Shown: positions 25,647 to 34,875 of the stretch, piece by piece
Layout: each line of letters begins with the position of its first letter
Numbering within the stretch: the stretch's first letter is position 1
Source: Anaerobacillus alkalilacustris
GTDB lineage: Bacteria; Bacillota; Bacilli; Bacillales; Anaerobacillaceae
Direction of reading: 5' to 3'
NCBI RefSeq assembly: GCF_001866005.1
Contig: NZ_MLQR01000030.1
Coordinates: 1 to 64,000 of the forward strand
Length of the DNA stretch: 64,000 bases
Program-made: the position numbers and the translations under genes
The notes under the pieces: model-generated
What the model saw: the letters and a program-made list of their open reading frames with translations, nothing else
Databases searched by the model: none
What the model was told of the DNA's origin: nothing

Positions 25647-25958
25647 TTACACCGTCCTATTTACCAGTCCACTACAAATTAATTCAGTGTTTTTTTCGTC
25701 TTTGTCGAACGTTCGAATAATTGTATAAATTTTACCGTTATAATTAAGGCTATATTCTTCGTTATACTCGTCGGACCATACTTCAAACGTTAATTCAGGT
25801 CTTAAATCCGTAGCTGCTGCTTGATAAAATTCACTTTGACGTATAGATTTTCGTTCAGCAAGAACTTGTCTTTCCGTCGGTATCTCAATATCATCGCCCT
25901 TATCATTTGTGTAGGAAGTAGATCCAATAAGTTTTATTAAATATTTCTTTTTGCCCAT
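25647..25958 (-). CDS. Head-tail joining/closure protein
   Basis: 103 residues. IPTERQVLAERKSIRQSEFYQAAATDLRPEL and GKIYTIIRTFDK are typical of phage head-closure (phage_H_T_join) proteins in this order. Confidence 0.78.
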   Translation of the reverse strand: MGKKKYLIKLIGSTSYTNDKGDDIEIPTERQVLAERKSIRQSEFYQAAATDLRPELTFEVWSDEYNEEYSLNYNGKIYTIIRTFDKDEKNTELICSGLVNRTV

Positions 25959-26236
25959 TACTCCACCTCACTAGCATAGGTTAATTGAGTAAGTAGTGTT
26001 TTAAAAACTGGAGAAAATTTAGCTTTACCGCCTTCAAGTTCCCAAATATCAGCTACACCCATAACAATAACACCAACTGCTAAATCATCTTCCATTTGAG
26101 CTTCAGTAACACCCGCTATTCGCATAAATGATTTAACGGCTAAAATTTTTTGATTCAAAATTTTATCAAGAGACGTATTAGTAAGTGAAATATTTAAACC
26201 TATTTTGCATTCTTCGATTAATTCTTCATCGGTCAT
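25958..26236 (-). CDS. Head-tail connector (gp6/YqbG-like) protein
   Basis: 92 residues, helical: MTDEELIEECKIGLNISL and ILAVKSFMRIAGV. First head-tail connector after the capsid, overlapping by one base with its neighbour. Confidence 0.75.
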   Translation of the reverse strand: MTDEELIEECKIGLNISLTNTSLDKILNQKILAVKSFMRIAGVTEAQMEDDLAVGVIVMGVADIWELEGGKAKFSPVFKTLLTQLTYASEVE

Positions 26237-26430
26237 TATTTATCACCGACTTCACAACTAAATGGTACTAAAACAATATCCAAACCTGTTTTTTCATTTT
26301 CATAGCGAATTTTCTCAGATAACTGTTCGTGCTCTTGCGTAGATAACGGTTTTGTTGCTCTAAAAAAGATAGCATCTTCTTTTTCTATGATCTTTTCAAC
26401 TAATTCATCCGTTTTTTTTCTTCTTGCCAA
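26236..26430 (-). CDS. Small hypothetical protein between capsid and connector
   Basis: About 64 residues. The TTG at 26430 sits eight bases after AAGGTGG; longer GTG starts overlap that site. Charged, starts LARRKKTDELVEKII. No known family. Confidence 0.55.
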   Translation of the reverse strand: MARRKKTDELVEKIIEKEDAIFFRATKPLSTQEHEQLSEKIRYENEKTGLDIVLVPFSCEVGDK

Positions 26431-26456
26431 TGAGATCACCACCTTACATCAAATAA

Positions 26457-26481
26457 AAGAGGGCACCAAAGATACCCTCTC
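26457..26481 (-). terminator. Terminator after major capsid gene
   Basis: AGAGGGTATC...TGCCCTCT followed by TTTATTT on the minus strand, 16 bases past the capsid stop. Helps keep capsid transcripts more abundant than downstream genes. Confidence 0.75.
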
Positions 26482-26496
26482 AATATTCAGTTAATA

Positions 26497-27777
26497 TTAA
26501 GTTGTAACTTTTTTCTTAACTCTCACAAATCCTTTATGCATAGCTACGTTACCACCTGCCCATACTGATCCCCGGTAAGCAATTTGACCTGTTCTAAACT
26601 TGAAGTCTCTTGACTCTTCAACTGTAACTGGTGAAAAGATTGGCATTTCATAACAATGTACCATTCCATACGCCATGCAGTATGTGTCAGCTTCTGTTGA
26701 CCCTAAAGAAAGTGGTGCACAAGCACTGTTAATAATGAATGGGATTTCAAAGCTGCCATCAGATGAAATAGTACCTGTGTTACCGTTCTTCTTAATTTTG
26801 TATAGCTTTTTACCATTAGCGTCTCTAACAGCTGCAAAAGCCGCCAAATCTTTTTTGTTAAGAATTAAGTAACCACCACCTTCTACTTCTTCATCTCCGC
26901 CATAGCTAAATACAATTTTGTCTAAAGTGTCAGCATCGATATTTGAAATCTCAATGTCTGTAGATGTTGGTATTACATTTGCTGGAGCATTAAAAATACC
27001 AGTTAAGGCGTTTGCCCCACCCGGGCCAACAATAATTTGTTTTGTGATTTTCTTTCTAAGAGCTTCACCAATGCTTTTAGCAACTCTTGATTGATAGTCT
27101 ACGTTTGGTAGCTTCATAGACTCATCCGTCATTTCAGCATAAGCTGTAATTTTTGCTTTATTGATTGTCACATAATCAAATACAGGTTCAGCATCTTTGT
27201 ACTCTCCGTTTTCAGTGGTGTAATCCCCTTCACCAGCTGAAACTTCAAATCCCTTTGTATAACTTTCGCCACCAATAAGAGGAACCCCATTAACAACATC
27301 AACCAATGAAGAAACTTCATTAAATCTATCATTAAGGGTGTTGCTGTACTTCTTTTCAACAACCAAAGAACCACCACCGATTGATACAGCACGTAATTCA
27401 GGGATTTCGTCAATTTCAAAAGTAACTGATCTTTTTTCTTTTAACGCTGCTCCACGAGTTTCATACATTTTTTCTAGATCATTCTCGCGTTTTTGTACAT
27501 CAGTATTTTGTGTTCCTAAACCATATGTTCCAACTACATTTAATTGTCCTTGTGGAGTGCTACGAATTTCCCCTTCACCTTCTCCAGTTCCTTCTGGTAC
27601 ATCATCAGGTAAAGCATCAAGTTGAGTTCTAAACTCAGTGATTTCAGCATCTAAGACTTCGATTTGATCAGTGATGCTTCGAACTTCCTCGACATTTTCG
27701 CTTTTCTTACCTTTTTCTTTTAATGCTGTTCTTGCCTCTTCTTTAGCCTTTAATTGTTTTTTTAACCAATTTTTCAT
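26497..27777 (-). CDS. Major capsid protein, HK97 fold, with N-terminal delta domain
   Basis: 426 residues. The first about 105 residues are a charged coiled coil (KAKEEARTALKEKGKK) that acts as internal scaffold and is removed by the protease. The rest has HK97 features: P-domain and A-domain phrases such as IGEALRKKITKQIIVGPGGANALTGI and a closing RVKKK. GGAGGT site before the ATG. Follows portal and protease in standard order. Confidence 0.92.
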   Translation of the reverse strand: MKNWLKKQLKAKEEARTALKEKGKKSENVEEVRSITDQIEVLDAEITEFRTQLDALPDDVPEGTGEGEGEIRSTPQGQLNVVGTYGLGTQNTDVQKRENDLEKMYETRGAALKEKRSVTFEIDEIPELRAVSIGGGSLVVEKKYSNTLNDRFNEVSSLVDVVNGVPLIGGESYTKGFEVSAGEGDYTTENGEYKDAEPVFDYVTINKAKITAYAEMTDESMKLPNVDYQSRVAKSIGEALRKKITKQIIVGPGGANALTGIFNAPANVIPTSTDIEISNIDADTLDKIVFSYGGDEEVEGGGYLILNKKDLAAFAAVRDANGKKLYKIKKNGNTGTISSDGSFEIPFIINSACAPLSLGSTEADTYCMAYGMVHCYEMPIFSPVTVEESRDFKFRTGQIAYRGSVWAGGNVAMHKGFVRVKKKVTT

Positions 27778-27799
27778 ATTTGATTATACCTCCAGTTTT

Positions 27800-28450
27800 T
27801 TAATATAACTTTTCCAATTTGATTTTTGCGAGCTTTAATTCTCTTTCTTTTATCTCGTTTTCGGAATCATCCGTTTCCTTTGAGCGAAGTGCATTATCCA
27901 ATGCCTTCTTATCCGCACTATCCAGTGTTTCGCTCCGAGCATTTATATCTGCCCCTTGGTATTGAGGGGTTGATAACGCTGAAATTTCAAAAATACGATT
28001 GAATTTAACGATTTCCCTTAGTGGAACATCTCTATCTTTATCTCTCCAGTTTTCTTCTTTAATTGTGAAGGCAAAAGACATCCCAGAGATATCACCTCTT
28101 TTAACAGCTGAATAAAGAGCTCTTGCTTCAGAGTTATTCTCTACATCTAATTCAGCACGAAAAAAAAGCCCTTTATTATCAGGCTTTAACTGTAAGGTTG
28201 AATTTGAATTATTATTTCGACTTCTAGCTAATGGTATTTTTCTGCGCTCGTGATGAATGAACATTGGTACATCTTTAAGATCTGCACCATCTAGTGCTCC
28301 GGATAAGATCTTTTCACGGAACCAACCACCGATATTCGTTTCCTCATCATAGACAATTGCATAACCTTCAACAATATGACCATTATCTTCTGTAGGCTCT
28401 AAAGCTCTAAATTCATCCGACTCTTTAAAGCGCATAATTTTATTGTTCAT
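27800..28450 (-). CDS. HK97-type prohead protease
   Basis: 216 residues. Pattern VEGYAIVYDEE, a histidine pair in PMFIHHERRKIPLAR, serine in DISGMSFAF and the following EISALSTPQY, as in U35/S78 prohead proteases. Cleaves the capsid delta domain during maturation. Confidence 0.9.
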   Translation of the reverse strand: MNNKIMRFKESDEFRALEPTEDNGHIVEGYAIVYDEETNIGGWFREKILSGALDGADLKDVPMFIHHERRKIPLARSRNNNSNSTLQLKPDNKGLFFRAELDVENNSEARALYSAVKRGDISGMSFAFTIKEENWRDKDRDVPLREIVKFNRIFEISALSTPQYQGADINARSETLDSADKKALDNALRSKETDDSENEIKERELKLAKIKLEKLY

Positions 28451-29699
28451 TTATTTTTACCTCCTCTTTCATTCCAGATTTTTTCATCTGATACTTATTA
28501 GCAATATCTACATCAATATAATTAAGACTTTTTTGCCTAACGTCTCCACCTTCATATGGCGGATAACCAAACAATTGTAAAAGTTCATTATTTGTTAAAG
28601 CTCCACGATTACCTAAAATATCCGCGACAGCGATTTTATTTTTTGTGTTTGTAAATAAGAGCATTTGAGGGTAAAATACAATTTCATTTCCTACATCAAG
28701 TTCTCTATTACTAAATAAAGTTTTACTAAATGCTTGGCCCAAACTAATAATGATAGGTTCAAGAGTTTTTTCATAAAAAGCTTGGTATTGCTCATCGGTA
28801 AAGTCTCCTGTAAGAATAGGGACAGAAACTCCATAATAATTCAGAACTTTATCCTGTAAAAATTGCATTGTATCTTTATCAATTATTTTAGGATTGGCCT
28901 TAACATCAATGTAATCGCCCTTTAAGTCCATAGCTACAATTCCACTTTCACTGTCCTTTATAGCTTTTTCAAATCGTTTTCTTTCATTGGCTTGCTTATT
29001 ATCTTCTAACATCGTATTTATTCTAAGAATACCTCTTATAGATAGGCTTGTTTTTATAGCTTTCTCTAACCCTTCCAATACGGTATTATTAATTTCTAAA
29101 ACCTTTAAAATAGCATTATTGTCAGGTTGACCATTAACCCCACCACCCATAATTTCATTAACTGAAAATTTCTTTCTTAAATGTATTACATCTGAATAGG
29201 GCAATGTATAGCTTTGGCCACTTGAAAACATAAATTTCACAAATAAAGTTCCTGTTTCATCTTGTAAGAAATCCACCTGTGTTGGATTTAAGGGATATAG
29301 ACCTGTATATTCTCGTCTTTTGAAAGAACCATCTTCATTGGTGATAATGTCATATTTTGGATATATAAAAACGTTATAATTCATAAACAGTAACCAAACG
29401 ATTTTTTCTATAAAATCTTTAGTTGTCATTAACTCATTTGGAGCGAATTTTAATAATCTGTTTAGGCTCCCTTTTATATTTAACTGCATTCCATTTTGAT
29501 CAGTCCGTATATGTTTTGGACGTAATTTACTACACTCAGTAGCAATACAATCAATCGCTGTTTGGACAACATCTGATGCATAAATATCTCTCCCAAATTG
29601 ACTAAAAATTGGAGCTGAACCATCTAACAATCTAGCATATTGCATATTTTTATCTTCTTTCCCTGTAAAAAGACCTCTAAAAACCTCTTTAAAACCCAA
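28440..29699 (-). CDS. Portal protein, HK97 family
   Basis: About 419 residues starting at the TTG at 29699, seven bases after GGAGG; an upstream ATG at 29762 lies inside the terminase gene. Portal hallmarks: ASDVVQTAIDCIATECS, YPLNPTQVDF and YQAFYEKTLEPIIISLGQAF. Forms the dodecameric DNA gate. Confidence 0.92.
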   Translation of the reverse strand: MGFKEVFRGLFTGKEDKNMQYARLLDGSAPIFSQFGRDIYASDVVQTAIDCIATECSKLRPKHIRTDQNGMQLNIKGSLNRLLKFAPNELMTTKDFIEKIVWLLFMNYNVFIYPKYDIITNEDGSFKRREYTGLYPLNPTQVDFLQDETGTLFVKFMFSSGQSYTLPYSDVIHLRKKFSVNEIMGGGVNGQPDNNAILKVLEINNTVLEGLEKAIKTSLSIRGILRINTMLEDNKQANERKRFEKAIKDSESGIVAMDLKGDYIDVKANPKIIDKDTMQFLQDKVLNYYGVSVPILTGDFTDEQYQAFYEKTLEPIIISLGQAFSKTLFSNRELDVGNEIVFYPQMLLFTNTKNKIAVADILGNRGALTNNELLQLFGYPPYEGGDVRQKSLNYIDVDIANKYQMKKSGMKEEVKINEQ

Positions 29700-29703
29700 T
29701 TCA

Positions 29704-31452
29704 TCACCTCCCAACCAAAGAAAGAAACTCTGTTCTGTTATCGATATACACTCTATAGGCAATAATCATCGTTACAGCTCCATCAATTTTCTTCTCTTCT
29801 TTTCCTTGTACTTTCACTGGCATAATCTCTTGCTTGGTATTGATATTCAAAGCCGTATTTTCAAGACAATATTTGTCAATAGGGTTGTTGTTATAATTAA
29901 TAAGCTTGCTTTTTAAATCGGCTTCTACTAGTTTCATAGGTTCAGACATGCTGCCAAATTCTTGGGATACTCTTACACATTCAAATCCATATGAATCCAT
30001 TTCTTTTGCCCAATAGATTGCAGACCATTTATCATAACCAACTTTATAACAACGAATTCCAAACTCTTTATACAATTTCACAAACCAAGCAGTTACAAGA
30101 CTAAAATCATTTTCATTTCCTGGTGATACAATGACTAAATCTTTCCTGATCCAAGCCTGGTACTTTTCAAATTCTTCTTTTGGTAAATCTAATAATTTCG
30201 ATTCAGGAATAAAATATTTTTGTAAGAAGTACTTCTTTTGGCTACCTGGTTTCATCATCATGACTCTAGCACTTGCTAAGTCACCGGATTTTGATAAATC
30301 AACAGCGCCTATTGCAAATGCATTTCGAAAATCTTCAATTTCAAAATTATCTTCACTTAATATATCTTCTGGTGAAAGCCAAGCAGTAGCATTATTTTGC
30401 TTAATATTAAAGTCCTTTGATAAAACAAAGACACGCATGGATTTACTTGTCTTAGCCTCTTCAATCATTTTTTTGAGAAAGCTACGTTTCTTTATCACAC
30501 CTAAACCAGGATTGGATTTAACCCAAGATTTCTCATTTTGCCAAACTTCTTGTTCACTATCTTGCGTATAAAGCCAAATTAACCATCGTGGACGTTCAAT
30601 CTCTCCATTTAAGACTTGTCTTGCTTCACGTAATCGCTCATCTAAGTAACCATCATTGATAACACCTTCTGTAGTTAGTTCAATATAAAGAGGCTCATCT
30701 TGTGTTGAAACAGCTTGTCTAATCGGCATAGTGGATGTGTTATCTTTTAATTCATGAACCTCATCTACTGCACCAATTTTAATGTTTTTCCCTTCTTTTG
30801 CCCCTGTTTTAGCTGATATTTTTTTGATTGTGCCTTTGTTTTTGTAACTAAACTTGCCATTTTTTTTAGGCTTTTTTGGGTTACCAAAAAAAATTCCTTT
30901 GATATTACTTCTTGTCACTTTTTCGAGCGATCTACTTTCCTCTCTCATAGAGTTGATTGCTTGGAACATCAAATCTGCTTGCTCGTAATCATTGCTTGAG
31001 CATAATATCCTAGTACCGATTTCACCACAAAAAAACTCAGCGAGACAAAGCGCTGAGACTAAAGGTGTTTTTCCATTTTTTCGAGCAACGACAAACAATA
31101 CATCTTGATGAAGTCTGACCCAACGATCAATTTCCTCATCAAATATTTTGAAAATATAAATAGCCTCAACAAAGGCTTTTTGAAATATGTCAAGTAAAAA
31201 CGGCTTGCCAGCAAAGGGAGCTTCAAAGTGCTTGCATTTAGTTTCTATAAATTTAATGCGTTTATGGCCATCTTCAAAGTCAACTTTTATTTCAGGGTTA
31301 TCAAAGTATTCCATAAGAATATCAAGTTGAATCATTAATTCATTGCCAATGATAATCTCACCTTTTTTACACTTATCAACATATTCTAGTAAAAAGGAAT
31401 ATGTTCCTTGATAAGTGTACGGATGAGCCCAAACGTTTTGACCCTGGATCAT
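29704..31452 (-). CDS. terL: Terminase large subunit
   Basis: 582 residues. ATPase part: FVVARKNGKTPLVSALCLAEFF (Walker A variant) and IGAVDEVHEL (Walker B). The nuclease part has an acidic start at IGAVDLSKSGDLAS and SPGNENDFSLV. It packages DNA through the portal. Coupled to the upstream gene by an ATGA overlap. Confidence 0.95.
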   Translation of the reverse strand: MIQGQNVWAHPYTYQGTYSFLLEYVDKCKKGEIIIGNELMIQLDILMEYFDNPEIKVDFEDGHKRIKFIETKCKHFEAPFAGKPFLLDIFQKAFVEAIYIFKIFDEEIDRWVRLHQDVLFVVARKNGKTPLVSALCLAEFFCGEIGTRILCSSNDYEQADLMFQAINSMREESRSLEKVTRSNIKGIFFGNPKKPKKNGKFSYKNKGTIKKISAKTGAKEGKNIKIGAVDEVHELKDNTSTMPIRQAVSTQDEPLYIELTTEGVINDGYLDERLREARQVLNGEIERPRWLIWLYTQDSEQEVWQNEKSWVKSNPGLGVIKKRSFLKKMIEEAKTSKSMRVFVLSKDFNIKQNNATAWLSPEDILSEDNFEIEDFRNAFAIGAVDLSKSGDLASARVMMMKPGSQKKYFLQKYFIPESKLLDLPKEEFEKYQAWIRKDLVIVSPGNENDFSLVTAWFVKLYKEFGIRCYKVGYDKWSAIYWAKEMDSYGFECVRVSQEFGSMSEPMKLVEADLKSKLINYNNNPIDKYCLENTALNINTKQEIMPVKVQGKEEKKIDGAVTMIIAYRVYIDNRTEFLSLVGR

Positions 31453-31775
31453 TCAAAATCACTCAGATCATCATCTTCATCAATAATATTTTTATTTAAT
31501 ACACCATTTAAAGTTTTGATGATAATTGAATAACTGTTTACATTCTTTAAATATTGTTTAGCGGCTTCTATTGGTTTTTGTAGATGCTTTTGCTGTGGAT
31601 GGAAGTTTACCATACCTATTTCGGTTAGAGTCTCTTTTAAAACGAAATTCTCAGCCTTGAGGAAAGCCGCATCCTCAATTAGACCTTCAACTAATTTTCG
31701 TTTCGACTCATCGATATCAGCAAAGATCTCATTTAATTTCTTGAGCTCTTTTTGATACTCGGCCTTTTTAGACAT
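31449..31775 (-). CDS. P27-like terminase small subunit (putative)
   Basis: 108 residues, helical, with VEGLIEDAAFLKAENFVLKETL and QKPIEAAKQYLKNVNSYS, the pattern of P27-type small terminases that sit directly before terL. A second, unrelated small-subunit gene lies at 33179. Confidence 0.72.
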   Translation of the reverse strand: MSKKAEYQKELKKLNEIFADIDESKRKLVEGLIEDAAFLKAENFVLKETLTEIGMVNFHPQQKHLQKPIEAAKQYLKNVNSYSIIIKTLNGVLNKNIIDEDDDLSDFE

Positions 31776-31878
31776 GTTTTATCAAACCTCCAACGAATTT
31801 CAAAAAATCCAGTCTGTGTGAAAATTGAGTTCCCCCTACGGTCCTGGGAGAGGCTAAAATCCCTTGATTGCCGGGGGG
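31776..31878. other. Candidate cos site
   Basis: Gene-free 103 bases between two packaging genes. On the minus strand it holds AACCCCCCGGCAATC, then GCCTCTCCCAGGACCG and AGGGGGAACTC, a C5/G5 inverted pair around a GC-rich centre in otherwise AT-rich DNA. In HK97-type Gram-positive phages the cohesive-end site is commonly near HNH and small-terminase genes with such sequence. Confidence 0.45.
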
Positions 31879-32187
31879 TTAAATATTTACCTTATCAACT
31901 AATTTTCTAGAAGGTATGAGTGATCTGTCTAAATCCACTCCGTTTGAACTGATAATCCTCTCGGAAAGACCGTGTTCTAAGGGATTAACCACAACTTCTA
32001 GGTTGAAGGTCTCTTTAATCTCCTTTGCCAAGGTTTCTTTCTCATGTAATTCATTTGTTAAATATTCTAGTTTTTGTTTGGTTATTTCTATATTCCGGTT
32101 AATCGCTGGTAGTTCTTCATCCCAAGTGTCTTTATACATTTTTGCCATTCGTTTTTTTAATTCACTTTTCATATTTTTGCACCTCAC
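31879..32187 (-). CDS. Hypothetical coiled-coil protein
   Basis: 102 residues, coiled coil in the middle (ITKQKLEYLTNELHEKETLAKEI). No family recognised. Sits in the packaging block. Confidence 0.55.
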   Translation of the reverse strand: MRCKNMKSELKKRMAKMYKDTWDEELPAINRNIEITKQKLEYLTNELHEKETLAKEIKETFNLEVVVNPLEHGLSERIISSNGVDLDRSLIPSRKLVDKVNI

Positions 32188-32210
32188 TCTCTAACTACTT
32201 TTAAGTATGC

Positions 32211-32471
32211 CTAACCAAATAATCTGCTAAGAAAACCTTTAGTTTCTATTGGCTTTAGAGGCTCAAACGAAATTAATTGAATAGCCTTATTAACATACAC
32301 AATGTCTCTACCGCAAATAGCTAAGTCACCAGCTACAATAGGTCCCCGTTCAAAGTTTTTAAATTTTGATATCAGTTCTTTATGCTGTTCATCATTTACT
32401 AAAGCTGAGATTACCCGTCCATCTCTCATGCCAACATCTATAATAAATTTGTTCTCATTTTGTTGTTCCAT
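32211..32471 (-). CDS. Hypothetical protein (86 residues)
   Basis: Beta-rich, starts MEQQNENKFIIDVGMRDGRV and ends GFLSRLFG. GGAGGAG upstream. Not recognised. Confidence 0.6.
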   Translation of the reverse strand: MEQQNENKFIIDVGMRDGRVISALVNDEQHKELISKFKNFERGPIVAGDLAICGRDIVYVNKAIQLISFEPLKPIETKGFLSRLFG

Positions 32472-32492
32472 TTCAAATTTCTCCTCCTACTT

Positions 32493-33176
32493 TTAAACTG
32501 TATAACTCTCAAACCACTTCTCAATATACCCTTCCCATTCTTGCTGCCGATATTGTCTATCAGCATCTACTTTCAATCTTCTTAAGCACTCGTCTTTACT
32601 TACATCACAAAAGATAATCTCAGCACCTAAATCATTGGCTATTCGATCACGTTTGTATTTGTCTGCATATCCGCCAATAATCCAAGCGTTATTCCACTTC
32701 CCGTAACGTGTTTTAATATTATCGATCATTTGATTATGAATGCCTCTTACAATCGATAATAAATTGTCGGGTTTATCGTATTCAGGTAATAATGTAACAG
32801 CTGCATAAAGGCGGTCCATATCAACTACTATATCTCCACGCTGCATGTTTTCTTTTACAAGAGTAGATTTACCGCTTAGTGGTGGACCATAAACCAGATA
32901 CACTTTTTTTTGACCAGAATATCCAAACCGATTATGCTCTTTGTTATGGCAATCAAAACAAACAAGATCGACTAATTCAGGATTTAGACTAATCATATTA
33001 TCATGAACATTTTCAGGAGTTAATTCAATTTTGTGGTGACCAATAATGTCTTTCGACTTTGCAATAGTTTGTTTACATCGAGAACATTTATTTCCACGTT
33101 CATTAATTAATCCAAGTCTGAAATTAATCCACTTATCAGAATTATAAAATGTCTTTAACACTGGATGTTTTGCCAT
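32493..33176 (-). CDS. HNH nuclease fused to P-loop kinase
   Basis: About 227 residues. The N-terminal HNH fold (about 15-80) has zinc cysteine pairs CSRC and CFDC, the IGHHKIELTPENVHDNMISL core and HNKEH. The C-terminal part is a P-loop kinase: GPPLSGKSTLV Walker A, VVDMDRLYAA with two acidic residues, and a lid RDRIANDLGAEIIFCDV. Free HNH proteins next to terminase assist cos cleavage; a kinase domain could act on DNA 5' ends. Start ATG 33176 assumed. Confidence 0.85.
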   Translation of the reverse strand: MAKHPVLKTFYNSDKWINFRLGLINERGNKCSRCKQTIAKSKDIIGHHKIELTPENVHDNMISLNPELVDLVCFDCHNKEHNRFGYSGQKKVYLVYGPPLSGKSTLVKENMQRGDIVVDMDRLYAAVTLLPEYDKPDNLLSIVRGIHNQMIDNIKTRYGKWNNAWIIGGYADKYKRDRIANDLGAEIIFCDVSKDECLRRLKVDADRQYRQQEWEGYIEKWFESYTV

Positions 33177-33178
33177 TG

Positions 33179-33913
33179 TTACCACGCCTTTGCTTCTGCT
33201 GCTTTTATATCAGCCTTCATTTTATCCATTCTTAAACGATGTTCTTCACTCACCATTTCTGGTGGCATCGATCTAATCATTTCCTCATACTGCTTGATCT
33301 TACTTGTTAAAGCTCTCATTGCTGCTGCTTGCGAAGTAAGTAATTTTGCTTGTTTATCCCAAGCATGTTGATATTCCCACTCTTCTTCTACAAATACTTC
33401 ATACTGCTCAATCTTAGACCCTTCATCAGTATCAACTCTCTGATTTTCAAGCTGCTTCTTTTGCTTTTTAAGGACCTTAGTTTCATCGTTAATGTCTTTA
33501 ACAAACATTATCTTCTGTGCTCGAATAAAGTTTGTAAAACTAATTAGAATTTCTTCGTACAAAATATCTAAAGTACTCATACCTTCTCTTACAGCTGCAT
33601 AAATCTCTTTAGTCTCTTGGTCATTAGGTAGCCACTTAGCAAACATGCCATGTTTATATGCGTTTTGATTTCCTTCTGGAGCTCCGCCACCTTTATTTCC
33701 AACCGCATTTTTATTACGATAAGGTGCTCCTCGTTTCGATGGAGTATCAGGAATTTCATCCCACCGATCAACGCACTTCCACTTTCTCACTTGGCTTGCA
33801 CTTATTCCAAGTTCTTCGGCAATCTCTTTTAACTTCTTTTCTCGACCACTTTTCAACCAAATTTTTAAAGCTTCAAAACGTTTAGGACTAGGCTCTCTAG
33901 ACAAGTCATACAC
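33179..33913 (-). CDS. YqaS/PBSX-type terminase small subunit
   Basis: About 245 residues. N-terminal helix-turn-helix: KLKEIAEELGISASQVRKWK. Then the family signature GAPYRNKNAVGNKGGGAPEGNQNAYKHG (Gly/Asn-rich), and a long helical rest. Recognises packaging DNA. Start taken at GTG 33913 behind GGAGGTG; the TTG at 33979 has no site. Confidence 0.82.
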   Translation of the reverse strand: MYDLSREPSPKRFEALKIWLKSGREKKLKEIAEELGISASQVRKWKCVDRWDEIPDTPSKRGAPYRNKNAVGNKGGGAPEGNQNAYKHGMFAKWLPNDQETKEIYAAVREGMSTLDILYEEILISFTNFIRAQKIMFVKDINDETKVLKKQKKQLENQRVDTDEGSKIEQYEVFVEEEWEYQHAWDKQAKLLTSQAAAMRALTSKIKQYEEMIRSMPPEMVSEEHRLRMDKMKADIKAAEAKAW

Positions 33914-34031
33914 CCCACCTCCAACCGAATTGAGTTTGTTTTCACGTTTTTTAAAATGACGTCTTTCAGGTACCTTCAAAATCGTTTAAACAGCATAAAA
34001 AAACAAGAGTAAAACTACTAATTTACACTTG

Positions 34032-34120
34032 TATAAAAAGGGTTAAATTCTCCTAAAATATGGTTCTACACTAACCCATAACCTATATTCTGTTGAACTT
34101 ATAAAAAAGGGTTAAATTCT
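34032..34120. repeat. Direct repeat upstream of the late packaging genes
   Basis: TATAAAAAGGGTTAAATTCT (34032-34051) recurs with one inserted A at 34100-34120, 69 bases apart, in the gap upstream of the small terminase gene. Might be an ArpU target or late promoter element. Confidence 0.5.
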
Positions 34121-34196
34121 TGTAAATTCTAAGTTTTTATTACTTCTTAAAATAGTAGTGCCACATTGAGTTATTTAAGTGTTACTAAAACGTTAC

Positions 34197-34757
34197 TTAA
34201 AGCCTTATTGTGGCGGCATCTGCCATGTCCTGAGTGACACCGATGTAGCGCAATGTAATGTGTAAATTACTATGTCCGAACATTTCCATTAGTAACGCTA
34301 AATTGTGTGGATTTTGCATATATATGTGATAGCCCCATGTCTTTCTCAAAGTATGACAACCTATTTCATCTAGTCCAAATTCACGTGCTGCCTTATTCAA
34401 CATTTTATAAGCTGTGCTTCTGTCAATCGGTTGACCTCTTAATTTACTTTTTGTTTTTATTTGCCTACTCGCAAACAAAAATTCATCATCTCTTTTTCCG
34501 GAAATAAACTTTTCTAAATCACCTTGTATCTTAGGATGGATAATAAATTTCTTAGGTTTCTTATTTTTTTGCTCGATTAACTTTATATGCTTTTTGTTTC
34601 TAACCATTCCAACGCGAAGCATTCTTAAATCACTTACCCTTAGTCCACTATAAATACCAAAACAAAAAAATAAATAATCTCGCATACTTCTTAATCTAAG
34701 ATATTGTTTAATTCCCTCAATAACATCTGGATCTCTAATCGGCTGTACAAAATTCAT
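34197..34757 (-). CDS. Tyrosine recombinase catalytic domain, short form
   Basis: 186 residues without an N-terminal core-binding domain. Catalytic set: R in YSGLRVSDLR, CHTLRKTWG, MFGHSNLHIT and tyrosine in RYIGVT. Such short integrase-like genes are common just before the packaging genes of Bacillus phages, where their role is not settled. Probably not the phage integrase, given the serine integrase and matching att sites. Confidence 0.82.
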   Translation of the reverse strand: MNFVQPIRDPDVIEGIKQYLRLRSMRDYLFFCFGIYSGLRVSDLRMLRVGMVRNKKHIKLIEQKNKKPKKFIIHPKIQGDLEKFISGKRDDEFLFASRQIKTKSKLRGQPIDRSTAYKMLNKAAREFGLDEIGCHTLRKTWGYHIYMQNPHNLALLMEMFGHSNLHITLRYIGVTQDMADAATIRL

Positions 34758-34790
34758 TTCATCCAGCTACTCCCCTTTCTAAATATAAAA

Positions 34791-34822
34791 TAAAAGAAGC
34801 TGCATTATTATCAGCTTCTTTA
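34791..34822. terminator. Terminator upstream of short recombinase gene
   Basis: AAGAAGCTG...CAGCTTCTT stem with A/T flanks, separating it from the 93-residue gene. Confidence 0.7.
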
Positions 34823-34875
34823 CTTAATACTCTCTGCAAAGCACTTATATTAAATGCTCTGTAGACAATATATAT

